Shown: positions 1 to 12,900 of the stretch, one piece after another
How the letters are laid out: each line of letters starts with the position of its first letter
Numbering within the stretch: position 1 is the stretch's first letter
Assembly (NCBI GenBank): GCA_011800805.1
Contig: MPNW01000030.1
Location: forward strand, 352,988 to 416,987
Source: Hirudo medicinalis
Taxonomy: Eukaryota; Annelida; Clitellata; Hirudinida; Hirudinidae
Length of the DNA stretch: 64,000 nucleotides
Reading direction: 5' to 3'
The notes under the pieces: model-generated
The model's input: only the letters and a program-made list of their open reading frames with translations
The model's database searches: none
Told to the model about the DNA's origin: nothing
Made by a program: the position numbers and the translations under genes

Positions 1-475
1 AACATCGCAACATCACAATATCATCACATTAATGAAAGTTCAATTCTTACATTCCAATTCACACATGTCAGGTGGCTGTACAATGATGTCAAATTTTCAA
101 ACACACTTTTTGGATCTGTGGTTATTTAAATAAAACAAATTTGTTATGCTTGAAATAATTCTTGTAATGATAAGACCTTACCAAGTGTGCTATTATCTTC
201 GAGTTGTTCGATGTACATTTCGATGGAAATTTCGATGGTAGTTATGTAACAATTTTATTGATGATATCAGTGTTGGGTTTGTAAAATACTGAAATGTTAG
301 TTAAATAAATTAAATCTGTTGTGAAGCTACTCCTTCACAAACCAAAAATATTATTTCTTCGAAAGGAATTTTTAAACTTCTTTTCAAATTTAATTGCTTT
401 GTAATTTATGCAATAAAATTAATTGATTGTTCTGCTGTAATAGTTCTTTGGAAAAATAGTACTTTAAAAAAGAAA
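1..475. other. Non-coding AT-rich sequence
   Basis: No coding region or element is recognisable here. The stretch ends just before a candidate start codon at 476. Confidence 0.6.
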
Positions 476-917
476 ATGGCGTGCAAGTTTGCTCAGAGGG
501 ATGCATTCCTGCGACTGCAAGACGATGATTCTATCAGTCGTTATTTGTCACCGTCTCGGCCCTCGAAGTATCATATGCTTGCATGCTTGCAATATTTCAA
601 TCTCTACTGAAATATTGATAAAAAAAATATTGATTAAAATTGTATTGAAATATTGCAATTTGAAAAAAAATCATACAAATATATATAATTAATTATTTAA
701 TATAATTAAATTAATTTCAGTGAAATACCGATTAATTCTCAAGAAAAGTTATGTTATTGTTTATTAAAATATTATTCAGTGAATAATGATGTTCTAAAAT
801 ACGCTACCTTGGTAATCGTCATGTGGCTCAAGAGGACTCCCTCCCATTGGCTGGAGTATCGTGACGTCATTAGTGGATCAGACTTTTTTTGGACCTGTTG
901 GGGATGGCATCTCTCAG
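476..917 (+). CDS. Candidate two-exon start of an unrecognised gene
   Basis: An ATG in good context (AAAATGG) at 476 opens a frame that reaches a GTATCA donor after 567. An acceptor TTTCAG at 715-720 is followed by a frame that stays open in the matching phase to a GTGGGT donor after 917. The joined piece is about 96 residues, starting MACKFAQRDAFLRLQ and then a hydrophobic and aromatic-rich stretch ending near WTCWGWHLS. I recognise no domain. The downstream exons are not found with certainty; an acceptor near 1042 would end the protein after a few residues. The agreement of phase across the intron is the main support. It could be chance in AT-rich DNA. Confidence 0.3.
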
Positions 918-3400
918 GTGGGTGCATAATATTAATATATTTATTGCTATTAATAATATAATCTTATTTTTATTTGTAAGAATTTTATTCAATTTTAAAG
1001 TTATACTTGTGTTGATGTTTTTGTTATTTTTAAAAATAGATATTTCAAAGTTAACAATAATAGCGTAATTTATAATTATATTATTATCTGTAATATTTTT
1101 CTTAAAAAGTGTCGTATTACTTTATAATCGCGTTGGTATTAATCAACTCAATTTGAAGTCTGAGCATTTACGAACCACGGTTAACTCCAACCATGCTGCT
1201 ACTTCCTGATAATGACGATAATGATGAGATGATGACGATGACGATGATTGTATCAGTCTTAGTCTTAAGTTGTGTCACCACAAAAATAATGGTAGCCATC
1301 TTGTATTCGTGCAAATTGTTAAAGAATTAGTTTGTTGAGTTGTTTTATGTCAGCTGTTAAAAACTTTTAAACTAGTAAAGAAAGTACGACAATATGATTT
1401 CTAGGAATAAAATAAAGCTATTTATATCATATCATGTATGATGCAATACCATTTCCTATAGGAATCTTATTCTTACATCATACATTATAACGCATGCACT
1501 AAATGACAGCATATCTTGAAAACTACAGCTAATCAACAATTTTAAATATCATTTTCATAACCAGTGATCCAAATTTAGTAAATTATGACCATATTCATTT
1601 CTGAAGTATTTTGGCTGTTTACCAGTGTAATCTTTGGATTGTCACTTTGGACCAACTTTTGGTTTCATAAATTATTATATTTTGAACGAGTCTTTTTGTT
1701 GGTTCGAAGACCATCAAAATGATGAGGATTAAAGCTGACCAATTCTTCTGCTGTTTCACTTGCTGTGAATCAATTTAATAAACAAACTCTTAATCAAGAA
1801 CGGTGGTTTTTTTAAATTGGTTGCGTTGATAAAAACTGGCTGCTAAATTGAGGCAGATGCATACATGTACGAAAATGCTTACAATGACCTTTTGTAAGCG
1901 ATGTTAATTACAAGCTGTTCCAAAGTTCAGGTATGATGGTATTTATGTAAATGTATAGAATTTATGTAGAGCGTACTTCATTTGCGACAAACAAGAATCC
2001 ATCGAGCCTTTTGCTGGTTTTATGAATGATTTGCCTCAAATGAATTTTAGCCGTCAAAATAATCTTCACTTTTAAAGTGAAATAAGTGGTAAGTTAAAAA
2101 AAATATTGTTTAAAAACAATGACACTGGAAATTGAGATAATTCAAAGTAAGGTGTGTTTACATCAAACGAATCGTATGGAATTAGGATAAGGGGGCGATC
2201 AAAATTTGAGATGGCTTCATGCCACGGAGATGTTATATGAAGAAGCAATAAACTCATACTTTTAGCGGGTCCGATTCTACTTGAAAAGTGAAACAGATCG
2301 CAATGAAGCACTTAATTTATCTCCTTTGAAAAAACAGTGAACACCGTATGCCGCTCAATAAACTATAAATATTGCAGATTAGAACCATTCGAAGTTCGTT
2401 ACATTAATCATGACATTTTTAACGATCATTGGGGGACGGGCTTGCCCTATATTTCAAATAACGAGGAATTGTCTTCAATCATTCCACTTATTAACTCATT
2501 AATAAGGTTCATATTTTATCATCTTATATTTTAGATCCTAAGCATGTTTAACAAAGCCGGATGGGTACAGGTGATTAGTCTGACCTTGATAAGTTCCATG
2601 AGAACATTATTTTTGAAAAGGAAAGGCTATTTTATTAATTTATTAGTAATTTCTATAAAATGTTTATTAAATACACAGCCTAGGTCGATTTTCTGCCACC
2701 TTTCTATCGAACAATTAAAAAGATTGTCCAATTAAAAGGATTAACCCTTTTCGACGTCAGCGGTCACAGTTGAGTTACTTGCAGAATTATTCAATAGGTA
2801 TTGTAAATAAGAGCCACCTTAAGAGCACAAGTCTTGAATTATGTTGGTAGTAGCGTCATTAGAGAGCGCCCTCGCTTGCAGATTTCTTAAATAAAAAAGA
2901 TAGTACATTTTGAATTTAATTTATAAAGGCAGAATTGTAAATAATACATTAATTAAACAAATTTAAAAAATTGCAAAGCTTCCACATATATATTTGTTTG
3001 TGTGTGTGTCACGAAGTTTGACCACCAAATGAATTCCAAAACACCGATTTGTAACTCTCACAATTTATGATGATTCCTTTTTATTTCCCGCAAAAATGAT
3101 TTTGATCCTTTTACATATAAAAGCTTAAGCTTTTACTTGATTCGTTGCTAAACCCCAGGGAATACAAAAGCATTTAGAGTTACGTGTCATAATCTTAATG
3201 TTAGGTAATGTCCAAAAGTCTCTATGTTACGCAATGAAGATTGGCTTGTGCCTCACGAAGAGACAATAAAGTAAAACAAATACAAATGTTAGATTGATTT
3301 AAACAACCTAATCTTTGTTTTCTTTATAGTCATTGGTTAGCACAAGTGGGGCAAACCTGTTGTCACTTCTTACCCAATCATTTTCAAGACGTTTGACCTA
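918..3400. other. Mostly non-coding region with weak ORFs
   Basis: This 2.5-kb stretch holds only short open frames. The best one (about 2378-2510, +) follows a TTGCAG acceptor and reaches a GTTCAT donor, but its phase does not match the exon ending at 917, so I do not join them. A GATGAC-type simple repeat lies near 1213-1250. Confidence 0.45.
1213..1252. repeat. Imperfect GATGAC/GATGAT microsatellite
   Basis: Short tandem GATGA units (gatgatgacgatgacgatga) with a few interruptions. Confidence 0.7.
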
Positions 3401-3409
3401 CTTTTAAAC

Positions 3410-3417
3410 TATAAATA
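3410..3417 (+). promoter_or_regulatory. TATA box of the SAM synthase gene
   Basis: TATAAATA lies 110 bases upstream of the SAM synthase ATG and about 30 bases before a pyrimidine-rich initiator-like stretch (cctctctgctcg). A CCAAT motif sits at about 3374-3378. The rest of the interval to 3519 would be 5' UTR. Confidence 0.6.
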
Positions 3418-3519
3418 CCAGAGAACCACGCCGGTATTCCTCTCTGCTCGTTTTACGTATCGGCTGGTTGGTCGCAGGTTTGCGAATTATAAACTCGTGA
3501 AAGACGATTTTGAACGACG

Positions 3520-5614
3520 ATGTCTAACGGATTTATCGAAAACTCGGAAGTTGACGAAACTGTTTTCTTGTTCACATCGGAATCTGTAGGTGAAGGACAT
3601 CCAGGTAACATGCTCTCTTCTTACAAAGCGAGGAGAAAATCTCACTTTTTCGATTTAGTTGTGATTGTATATATTAATTAGACGTATTAGTTGATGCTCA
3701 TTTACATGTTAATAAACTAGGATTTGTAATCACATGTGAAAGCTACTCTGGTGTCAAATTGGTTCAAAATAAATAAATCTTTTGATGTTGTGGATGATAG
3801 AATTTTCAAAGAGTTTTGCATTTGACATTGCTATTGTTATTGTTACTACACTGTTATTGTCATCATTGCTGATATTTTAAAAATCTGAATTCAGCTTATT
3901 TTTAGTTTTGTCTTAAAGCTTAAATATAATTTACTTAAATATTACTTTAAAACTGTTTTGAGACAAATATATTTGAAGTGGACAAAAATAGAAATTAGAA
4001 GCTTCTTAACACCTATTCAAATACATTTTAGATAAGATATGTGACCAGGTGAGTGATGCTGTCTTGGATGCCCATTTGAGCCAGGACCCAAATGCCAAGG
4101 TCGCATGTGGTTAGTGATTTGGTTAATGCTATTATTATTGCTTAATAGTTTTTGTTCTCAACCAATTTTATTTGTTGCTTGATTTTGATATCAGAAACTG
4201 CAGCAAAGACTGGCATGATCATGTTGCTTGGTGAGATAACTTCCAAGGCCAATGTTGATTATCAGAAAGTTGTGAGAGATACCATCAAACATATAGGCTA
4301 TGATGATTCTTCTAAAGGTTTAGTGTCCTTGTTAATTTTTTATTGTTGATTTTCAAATGATTTTTTAATTGAAATTTTAGTTTAAGTTTAATTCATGTTT
4401 TTGTTATAAATTGACATTACATTACATTCAGGTTTTGATTACAAAACATGCAATGTCCTTTCTGCTCTTGAGGAGCAATCACCTGAAATTGCTCAAGGAG
4501 TTCACATTGGAAGAGATGAGGATGATATTGGAGCTGGCGACCAGGGTTTGATGTTTGGTTATGCCACTGATGAGACTGAAGAATGCATGCCTTTGACAAT
4601 CATGCTTGCCCACAAGTTGAACCAAAAGATCTCAGAACTGAGAAGGAGTGGTGTTCTCCCCTGGGCCAGACCTGACTCTAAGACTCAGGTGAGTTGGTGA
4701 CAGTTTATATGGTTTGAGCATGTTGTACAAAATTTGTGCATAAGTCCTTGGGGATGTAACTTGATGGACATTTATCATTTCAGGTCACTTGTGAGTATAG
4801 GATGCTAAAAGGTGCTTGCATTCCTCAGAGAGTGCATACTGTTGTCATTTCCATCCAGCATTCTGAGGATGTGACCCTTGATAAAATCAAGAAGGATCTG
4901 AGGGAACATGTGATATCTGCTGTCATTCCTGCCAAGTATCTCGATGACAAGACCATTTACCATCTCAACCCTTCAGGAAAGTTTGTCATTGGAGGTCCAC
5001 AGGGAGATGCTGGTCTGACCGGTCGTAAGATCATCGTTGATACGTACGGAGGATGGGGAGCTCACGGTGGTGGGGCTTTTTCTGGAAAAGATTTCACAAA
5101 AGTTGACAGGTCAGCAGCCTATGCTGCTAGGTGGGTGGCCAAATCCTTGGTCAAGGCTGGTCTTTGCAAGAGGGTTCTTGTCCAGGTGAATATAAAAATG
5201 AGTAGTTTGTTTTTTTTTTTAGTTTGTGCTTTGTTTCAAAAGTTTTAACTATGGAAATAATCTCTTTGCACAGGTTTCATATGCTATTGGAGTGGCAAAA
5301 CCCCTGTCTGTTTTTATCAGCAGTTATGGAACTGGAGTTAAATCTGATGCTGAATTATTGAAAATTGTAAATGAAAACTTCGACTTGAGGCCTGGGAGAA
5401 TTGTCAAGTTGGTTTTTAGTCATTCTTTTAAAGAAGAATGGAATGTTTTGTTACAAAATGTTACAAGTGCTTGTTGTTATTTTTAACATTTGTTACTTCG
5501 CTTTTTTACAGAGATCTTGACCTCAAAAGACCAATTTACTCCAAAACTGCCTCCTATGGACACTTTGGCAGATCAGAATTCACCTGGGAGCAGCCAAAAC
5601 ATTTGAAGTTTTGA
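3520..5614 (+). CDS. MAT2A: S-adenosylmethionine synthase (methionine adenosyltransferase)
   Basis: This enzyme makes S-adenosylmethionine from methionine and ATP in the cytosol, supplying methyl groups for DNA, RNA, protein and lipid methylation. Seven coding exons join in phase: 3520-3604, 4032-4109, 4195-4317, 4432-4688, 4784-5185, 5274-5407 and 5512-5614. The product is about 390 residues, the usual length for animal enzymes. Visible family motifs include the substrate loop [16 protein letters not shown] near residue 18, [12 protein letters not shown] in the fourth exon, and the phosphate-binding [15 protein letters not shown] in the fifth. The C-terminus ends [18 protein letters not shown], as in MAT2A-like proteins. 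The start is the first ATG downstream of the TATA box. I use the vertebrate symbol for the family; the invertebrate name may be Sam-S. Confidence 0.96.
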
Positions 5615-5809
5615 TGTGACTGCTGGCATATAAACTTTGAATATGTTTATAAAAATTTTGGTTTTGCATCATCTGGTGAGCCAATTGCAGACTTCCTAGC
5701 TGTCATTGACTGACATTGTGTATGAAATTTCATGAATAGGAGTTATTTTTGGTGTATGCTATGGCCTGATCTGTTAAGCTAGTTAACTGGGACCAATGGA
5801 TGGGCTAGC

Positions 5810-5815
5810 AATAAA
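5810..5815 (+). terminator. Poly(A) signal of the SAM synthase gene
   Basis: AATAAA lies about 200 bases after the SAM synthase stop codon, a normal distance for a 3' UTR. Confidence 0.65.
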
Positions 5816-6966
5816 GATTGATATTTATGAATTCCCACTTTGATCATGATAACAAAGCACTTTAGACACGTGGTAGAATGTTTTCGTGAAATTGGTCTGG
5901 GATGTCTCACTCCCCAAGGATTTTGAAATGATATTCTGTACTTTAATTAGCGGTTGAGTGCTCGAGTTCGTTAATAATCATCGCATAACCTATGGCTAGG
6001 TCGAAAACGATGGCCGGAGTAAAGCCATCAGAATCAGGTGGATCTTGGTGGCATTAAGACTATGCATTGGGTGGGTTGCAGTGACTACTCAGTGGGCTGC
6101 TCAGTTTGGCTCCCTCGAAGGCTGGAGTTTTCATCGCTTCGTATCCCGTTTCTGGTGCTGAAGCTAAGGTGCCATTCAAGTGTATGAGGACCACTTGGAA
6201 AGCGGGCACTTACGCATATCAGCATGAATATGCGATGACCCTAACTTTTAAAAGAATTCTGACGCAACCATACGAACATGCGATGTCCAAAGTCCCCAAC
6301 AGAGCAGACCGAATTGCGACAAGTTTCCACTTTTGTGAAAACCACAACACTACAGAAAGCGCTTTATTTTTTATGTAATTTTACTTTTGACATATTTGGG
6401 TTTCAGAATAATTATCTAGAAACTATGAGTTTGACTCCAGACGAAGCAAAACTAAAAAGAAAAACATGTCTACAACCACCAGTTTATAAAATGCCCCAAT
6501 AACGGCCATAGTTCATGAATCAACTTTACAAAATCAGAATCGGTTGGCGTACAAGTAATTGCTATACATTTTGAACAACTTCAACATTGGTAAAACAGCA
6601 ACTTAAAAATAGAATAAATAAGAAAAAACTGTACATATCCCGAACATTTACACGCTCCTAAAAGACCAAAGGGCAAAGCTTTGAAAAAAAAATTTGGTTT
6701 CGAAACAACAAAGCTGACAAAAGTTAAGATATGAGTTCACAAACACACACATTTTAATTGCAATGATACAGTAATCTCATGCTTTCATGGATCCTTGTAC
6801 CCAAAGTAAGAAATTAAAAATATGAATGATCACTTGAAATGTAACTCAATCATTCGACTAGCTAAAACTAAAATGCAAAAAAAAAAAGAAGAATCAAGCA
6901 GGCCAATTTATGGAAAAATTTCGAATTTTAACTCAGCAAGTTCAGAGACTGTCAAAAAAGCATCCA
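5816..6966. other. Intergenic region between convergent genes
   Basis: This gap separates the 3' ends of the SAM synthase gene (+) and the KAT6-like gene (-). A less AT-rich island at about 5950-6380 carries an open frame of 90 codons on the + strand with no recognisable domain; it may be a decayed gene or repeat. The right half probably contains the 3' UTR of the KAT6-like gene, but I see no convincing poly(A) signal close to its stop. Confidence 0.45.
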
Positions 6967-9900
6967 TCATTTCATGATATTATTAACATTTATACTGAAC
7001 GACTGAGGGGCGATAGCACCGTTAAGGTAATTGTAAGTGGCAGCAGCATACATCCCATTGTGGTGTTGAGTTTGTTGAGGGAAACCTATAGCTTGGTGCT
7101 GGTAGATGTTTATGTGTTGCTTGGCAGTCTGTCCAATAAAGGTTGGATTGGTGGCTGCAATATAGGGGGGGCTGGGGTAGGTAATTGGCTGATGGTTTCT
7201 GTACTCTGGAGAGACATTCATGTTCAAGACATTGTAGTTGGTAATGACATTGGTACCTGGTTGTATGGTAACATTTGGTGCAACAGACTGACTTCTGAAT
7301 GAATTGCACTGGCTGATGGATGTAGATGACTTACAAGTCTTACTACCACACTTTCTAGTGGTCAACTTTGGAGGCTGAGATGTGCTGGTAATGGATAGGC
7401 ATTTACTTGGGGGCCCCAATGCAATTGCATTTGTGAAGGAATCGGGCAGAGGTGTCATTGAAGGAAATGGAGTAATTCCGCATGGCACAATTTCCTGATC
7501 AGAAAATTTGATAAAGGAATAGCCCGCCGGTGTTGGCTGAGAATGGTAGATGGGAGTCCAAGGAAATTGACCCTCATTCGAGGGCTGAGGACAAGCGACT
7601 CTTCCATAAGTCAGCATGGGTGCACTGGGGCAACCCCTATCTAACAATTGGGGGTTGTTTTGAGGAGTTTGAAAGTTGTTTGAGTTTGGAGATGCCATGC
7701 CAAAACTTCTGGAACTGCTGTTTGTTGGAGAAGGTGTGGGCATGTTGTAATGATTGCAATTGAGACTTCCTGGAGAGTTTTGATTGATGAAAAGAGGATT
7801 AAGAGGATTGTTGAAATACAATCCTGTATACATGGCGGGGCTCGAGGATGTAGGCACATTTGTGGCATCAGACGATAAGTAGCATTCATTGGAAAATTTA
7901 TTTGATGGTTGATTTATGCCAGTCTTGTCCTGGTAGCCACTGCCAGATTTAAAAACATTCTGTTCGTTTGAGCTCATCTTATCGGAGTTGAACTCCGTAA
8001 TCTTCCCTGGAGGTTGGTTGGACATTGGATAACTGGAAACACTGGAGGGTGACCTCATGTCTGAGTTTGCAGGTGATGGCAGCTGACTGACATAAGAAAG
8101 AGACTCAACATCTGAGTTTTGAGGTAAAACTTGTTCCTGGTGTTTAATCTGCTGACAGGTTTTCTTGTTAAAATTATTCTTACATTCTAGTGTACCATTG
8201 GAACCAATGCTTCCATGTGAAGAAACTTTTATGATCTTTTCTGGCTGACCCGAGTGCTCTTCCCTACTTAAATCCTCATAAGATTCGGCACTCTCTGAAA
8301 GAACATTCTTGGAACTCTGTTCCTGAATTCTATTTTCTGTATTATTGTTTGAGTCATGAGACTGAAGAGGATGTACATTTTTTTTTTCAGTTTTCTTGTC
8401 AATAGTGCAGGAATCTTTTGGAGGTTTCATAGCATTTTCATTCATAACTTTTTGCTCATCATTTATTTCAGATTTTTCTTCCGAGATATTTTCATCAGAC
8501 TTAATGGAACTCTCTCCCACTTTTGAATTACATCGAGAAACTAAGCCGTCCCCTTCGTTGCTATTGCCAACCTCATTTTCCACTTCTTCATCATCATCAT
8601 CGTCGTCGTCGTCATATTCATCAGAACTATATTCACTCTCATAAGCATCTGTCTGGACCTCAACAGATCTGCTCTCTTTTTTCACCATGCCTATCAAAGG
8701 CATTGAAGATATTGGAATGGATGCATTTCTCGGAGAGGTTCCACCGTTGCTTAAGCTGTTCGGCGGTGTTGACGGAAGGCAGGACGAACTTTCTTGCCGA
8801 GACGAGCTGCCGACGATGGCATGCTGTGATTTCGTATCCATGCTCGGAAGAACCGGTTCGGCGATCGGCGCCCCTTTGTCAGGGAGAACCGTTGCTTCGG
8901 AAACTGCCTGCTAATTTGAAAAAAAAAACATTATCGTCATAACTCGTGATTTTAATATTTCACGTCGTCACGCAAATAGCTGCAGGCGGACTGAAGGAGA
9001 TCGAAGTAGTGATCTAATGAGAGTTAACAAACCTTAGGCTCACTTAGAAGACAAAATAACTAATTATTAAAGTGATTTATTTTCACATGCATATTCAACT
9101 TACTGAGCCTAATGACTCCTGTTGACTCTCGCCACAAGAACCACAATGAAGTGAAATCCCCGAATCATCATTATCCAAGTGATCTTCTAAAGCAAACGGA
9201 AATTTTGCATTTTAATTAAAGCATGTTTAAAACAACAAAAACATCTAAGGATAAGGACAAATAACTATCACGAGTTCAAGAAGCAAAGTCTAAGTACTGA
9301 CTCACCCCCTTCATCTTCTGATGTGGTTCCTTTGGGAACCATCAAGGAAACTTGATCAGCTGTCAATCTGTTTCTCTGAAATTATCAAGCACAACTCAAA
9401 ACATAGTTCATCAAATTAAGCAGTTTTTCTATTAACCGACCAGCAATGATGAATTCTCAACAAGAATATTTTTGAGGTTTATTCTGAAAAATGACTTTTC
9501 ATTCTTTTGCAACTCCTTTGCATTACTATCTATCGCTCGAATGTTTGGATTGAAAGAGGCTCTATTAATAGAAAGGATTTTGTTGGTTAAATGAATAATC
9601 AAAAGTTGATTGTCACAAGGAAAAGACCCACAACAATCTTGTTTTACATAATAAAAATTTTACTAACTTGCTCCTAATTCTTGTTTGAATTATTCCAAGC
9701 TTAAGAAGTGTTGAACTTATATTGGAACTAGAAATTCCAAGAGATTTGCTCATAGCTATTATGAAATAAATAACAGGAGTCACAATAAAAGTAGGCAATA
9801 TAAAGCAAAACATGGGACCAACCTTTTATGGTAAGTGGCTGCTTGTGGTTCCAGGAATGCTGTAAATATTCCAATATGGCCCAGGACCAGTACTGCTGGA

Positions 9901-12900
9901 AAGCTGACAGAACTGGCACAGAGAACATCCTCTTGAGGAAGCCAGGCACATTAAGGAGTTTGCAAAGTTGGTAACCTAAGTAGGTGGATAATTAAATGGC
10001 ATTTCCTCTTATATATATATTTTTTTTTAAATAAGCTTTTTAATATTTTAATAATCTAATAAGCTTAATTCGACCCAATTCAAGCAAATATCATACTGAA
10101 GTTAATAAGGAGAGATGCATATCCTTTTCTTCTGTGAGGAGGAAGAACGAACAGAAATACCAGACACGGCCCTTTTCCCGGATGTCTGTCCTGTATTTAA
10201 ATAAATAAATAAATGAACATCGGTGATGTCAATTTGTATGACTACCAAGCAATGAGAATTGTAGTTCATTACCCTAACGAAGTACCCTATGAGGTGCGAA
10301 CCACCATGTTGATCATTTTTTGTGAGAATATAAAATAGATGAGAAGGAGATGAGAAGACCATCTGCAGCTCGGGCTCCACAAAGAGACGCGACAAGGAGC
10401 ACAGATGTTCGCAGTACATGACGTTCGTGCAGGCCTCCACTTCGTAGACCGAGTGGCCGCTCGGGATTCTGTAGACCTCGTTACCAGGCGGTCGTCGACA
10501 CATGCAGGTATTCTGCAATGAGTTAATACCGTTGCAGAATGAATGATTAATTGAAATAGTCATTTAAGAACCAATTAGCACAGAATTTGCAAATTAGAAA
10601 CTCACTAGATGTTTTTGCAGAGAGGAGAAACCTTTGAAGTATTTTAGACAAAATTCACAAAAGTATAATACTGGAAGACTGCAAAACAAAGAAATAATAA
10701 ATAAGTGGTTTACAAAAGGAATTTGAGGAGTGCAACAATTTCTGTAACTTTGAAACACACCTGGAAAACTCTATGGGAAAGTTTGACAAATATGAGACCT
10801 CAATTGTAAACTCTCCAAATTGGATGGAAGACAAGTTTACCAGCGTGTCTGCTTCAGACTTGTTGAGCTCAGTAAACTTCTGCATGAAATATTCCTCACA
10901 TTGATGTCAATTGATTGAGCAAGAGTCAAAAGTAGCTTTAAAATGTAATTAACTCACCTTGAAGTAAGCTTCTCTGGCTTTTCTAAACAGTGCAGAATCT
11001 TCACTGGTGGGCTTGACAGAATATAGTTTTGAAGGGCTCCCGGATTCCTCCCCAAGTTTGTGAGAATTTGCTGCTGCTCCATGTGCATTTCTTTCCTCTA
11101 TATCAAATAAAAAAAAGAAATCTTTAATGATTCAAAGGCTTATTTAGTAAACTCAATGAAAATTCAAGAATCAGCATCCAATTGAAAGTGAGGAAAAAAA
11201 GAATTATATAAAACTGATATGAAACCGTCATCTGTTGCTGTACACGACTCGATGCTACAAATCCATCACATTTCTGCCTTTAGTCACATCTTCTAACATG
11301 AAAAAAAAACTTACGCAATTTGCTGGCAGCGACGCAGAGAGAATTGCGAGCTGAATTGAATGAATCCGGAGACATGGCTGCAGAAAGTTCTCCACTACTC
11401 GAAAATGTTGAGGAACTAACAGAAGAACAGGCATTGAGTTTGAGCATTAACGACTCCGGTTGCTTCCTAGTATTGCTGAGCCATTTTGTACTTTTTAGGC
11501 GAGACACCATCAATGGACTCAATTGTAAATTTGGTGAAGATCCTTTGCATCCGAGATTCTCTGAAGACCACCTCATCGAGTTGCCGAGAGGAACCAAACT
11601 CGACACCGTCGAAGTGGATGCATTGGCCGACAAGGCTCTCAATCGAGGAGTCTCGTCCAGAACCTCATTGTTCCGACCGGAAGATGACCGAGAGCGAGCT
11701 CCGTTCGTACTTTCTCCGTAGGCGCACTTGTTGAATCTCGTCTTTCTTTTACCTTGCGCAGAGAAGAAGTGCGACAGGCCATCAATGAGCTGCTCTCTTC
11801 TTGGTTTTCTGGCAGCCAAACCTCCAGCACTAGCGGGAGGAGAAATTGAAATATTGGCAACTGATTTGACAGCTTTTGGAAAGATTTTTTTCACTTTTAC
11901 AAACGATGGAGAAATCGGAGGCTTCCGTAAACGGGCAAGAGTCGGACTGGGACTGGATTGGACGAGATTGGCGCTGCGTTGGACAGCATTCTGAGAAACT
12001 CTGGAGGGCCGTTTGTTGGTGGGAGTGAAAAATCTTGTGAGGCCATCCACCAGGCCCCTGAGGTGGATGTCAGTGGGAGGTTGGAGAGATGTTGAAGTTG
12101 TTGCAGGAGTTTTAATGGAGGATCTGGCAGAAGATCCTTTCGAATCATTGGCAACACCGTCGATGTCCTTTCGAATTGTTGAGTGATTCACAACTTCAGA
12201 AACTTTGGAGCATTTTGCAGATGGTACAATGGTACTGGTGAAAATTTAAATTTAACAATAATAACACTGAACATGTAATGATATACTTAAGGTCATATAT
12301 GGCATGCACAAGAAAGGGTTTTGAAAAGTAAATACGATATTTTAAGATGCCTGCTAAGGTTATTTGGTGAAGAACAAATATGGATTGCAGAATGGTATCA
12401 AATGAATTATTTTTTGCAACAAAGGATATAGATTAAATCAACGAAGATTAACAATTGAATAATTAGCAGATACTTGACGAAGAAAAAGTCACACTGCATT
12501 ATATGGCACCGGCGTGCAGGTTGGCCGAACGGATCGCATTCCTGCACGCTGCAGTAATGGCAACGGTCGTAATGTGTCGTGTTCGAAACACAGCCAGCAC
12601 TGCCGCAAGCACCCTCAGGAAGGAGCGCCACATAAATGGTTAATAAAAAGTGCCTCTGATGCCATGCACATGGCACTACATAAATGAAGTACATTTACAA
12701 AGAAAGGAGTTGCAAAAAAAAATATTGCAAGTCAAAGGAAACAGAATGAAGCAGCTTTTGACAATTTTGATGGAACAAAACAGGTTTAAAGGATGTTACA
12801 GAAAGACATGATGTCAAATGCACCTAAAAAGAACCTGAATCAAGGTCATTATTTTATTTCTGAATTGATTGATAAAACACAAACTGATTCAGTCTCAGCA

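Noticed and set aside
2072..2735. Further exons of the 476-917 candidate gene
   Set aside because: The acceptor phase at 2378 does not match the preceding donor and the joins create stops.
7022..8942. Overlapping ORFs on both strands within the last KAT6-like exon
   Set aside because: Low-complexity Asp/Ser composition opens other frames; only the 624-codon - frame joins the upstream exons in phase.
9950..9975. Gln in FSYQLCK as the lost catalytic Glu
   Set aside because: The catalytic Glu of MYST enzymes is in SPEKPLSD, not in SYEL; I corrected the alignment and use that position.
11320..11994. Several + strand ORFs opposite KAT6 exon 4
   Set aside because: They are antisense shadows of a real coding exon.
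12407..12694. Separate small secreted Cys-rich peptide gene
   Set aside because: The donor phase fits the next KAT6 exon exactly and the frame lies on the same strand between KAT6 exons, so it is better read as a KAT6-like exon.
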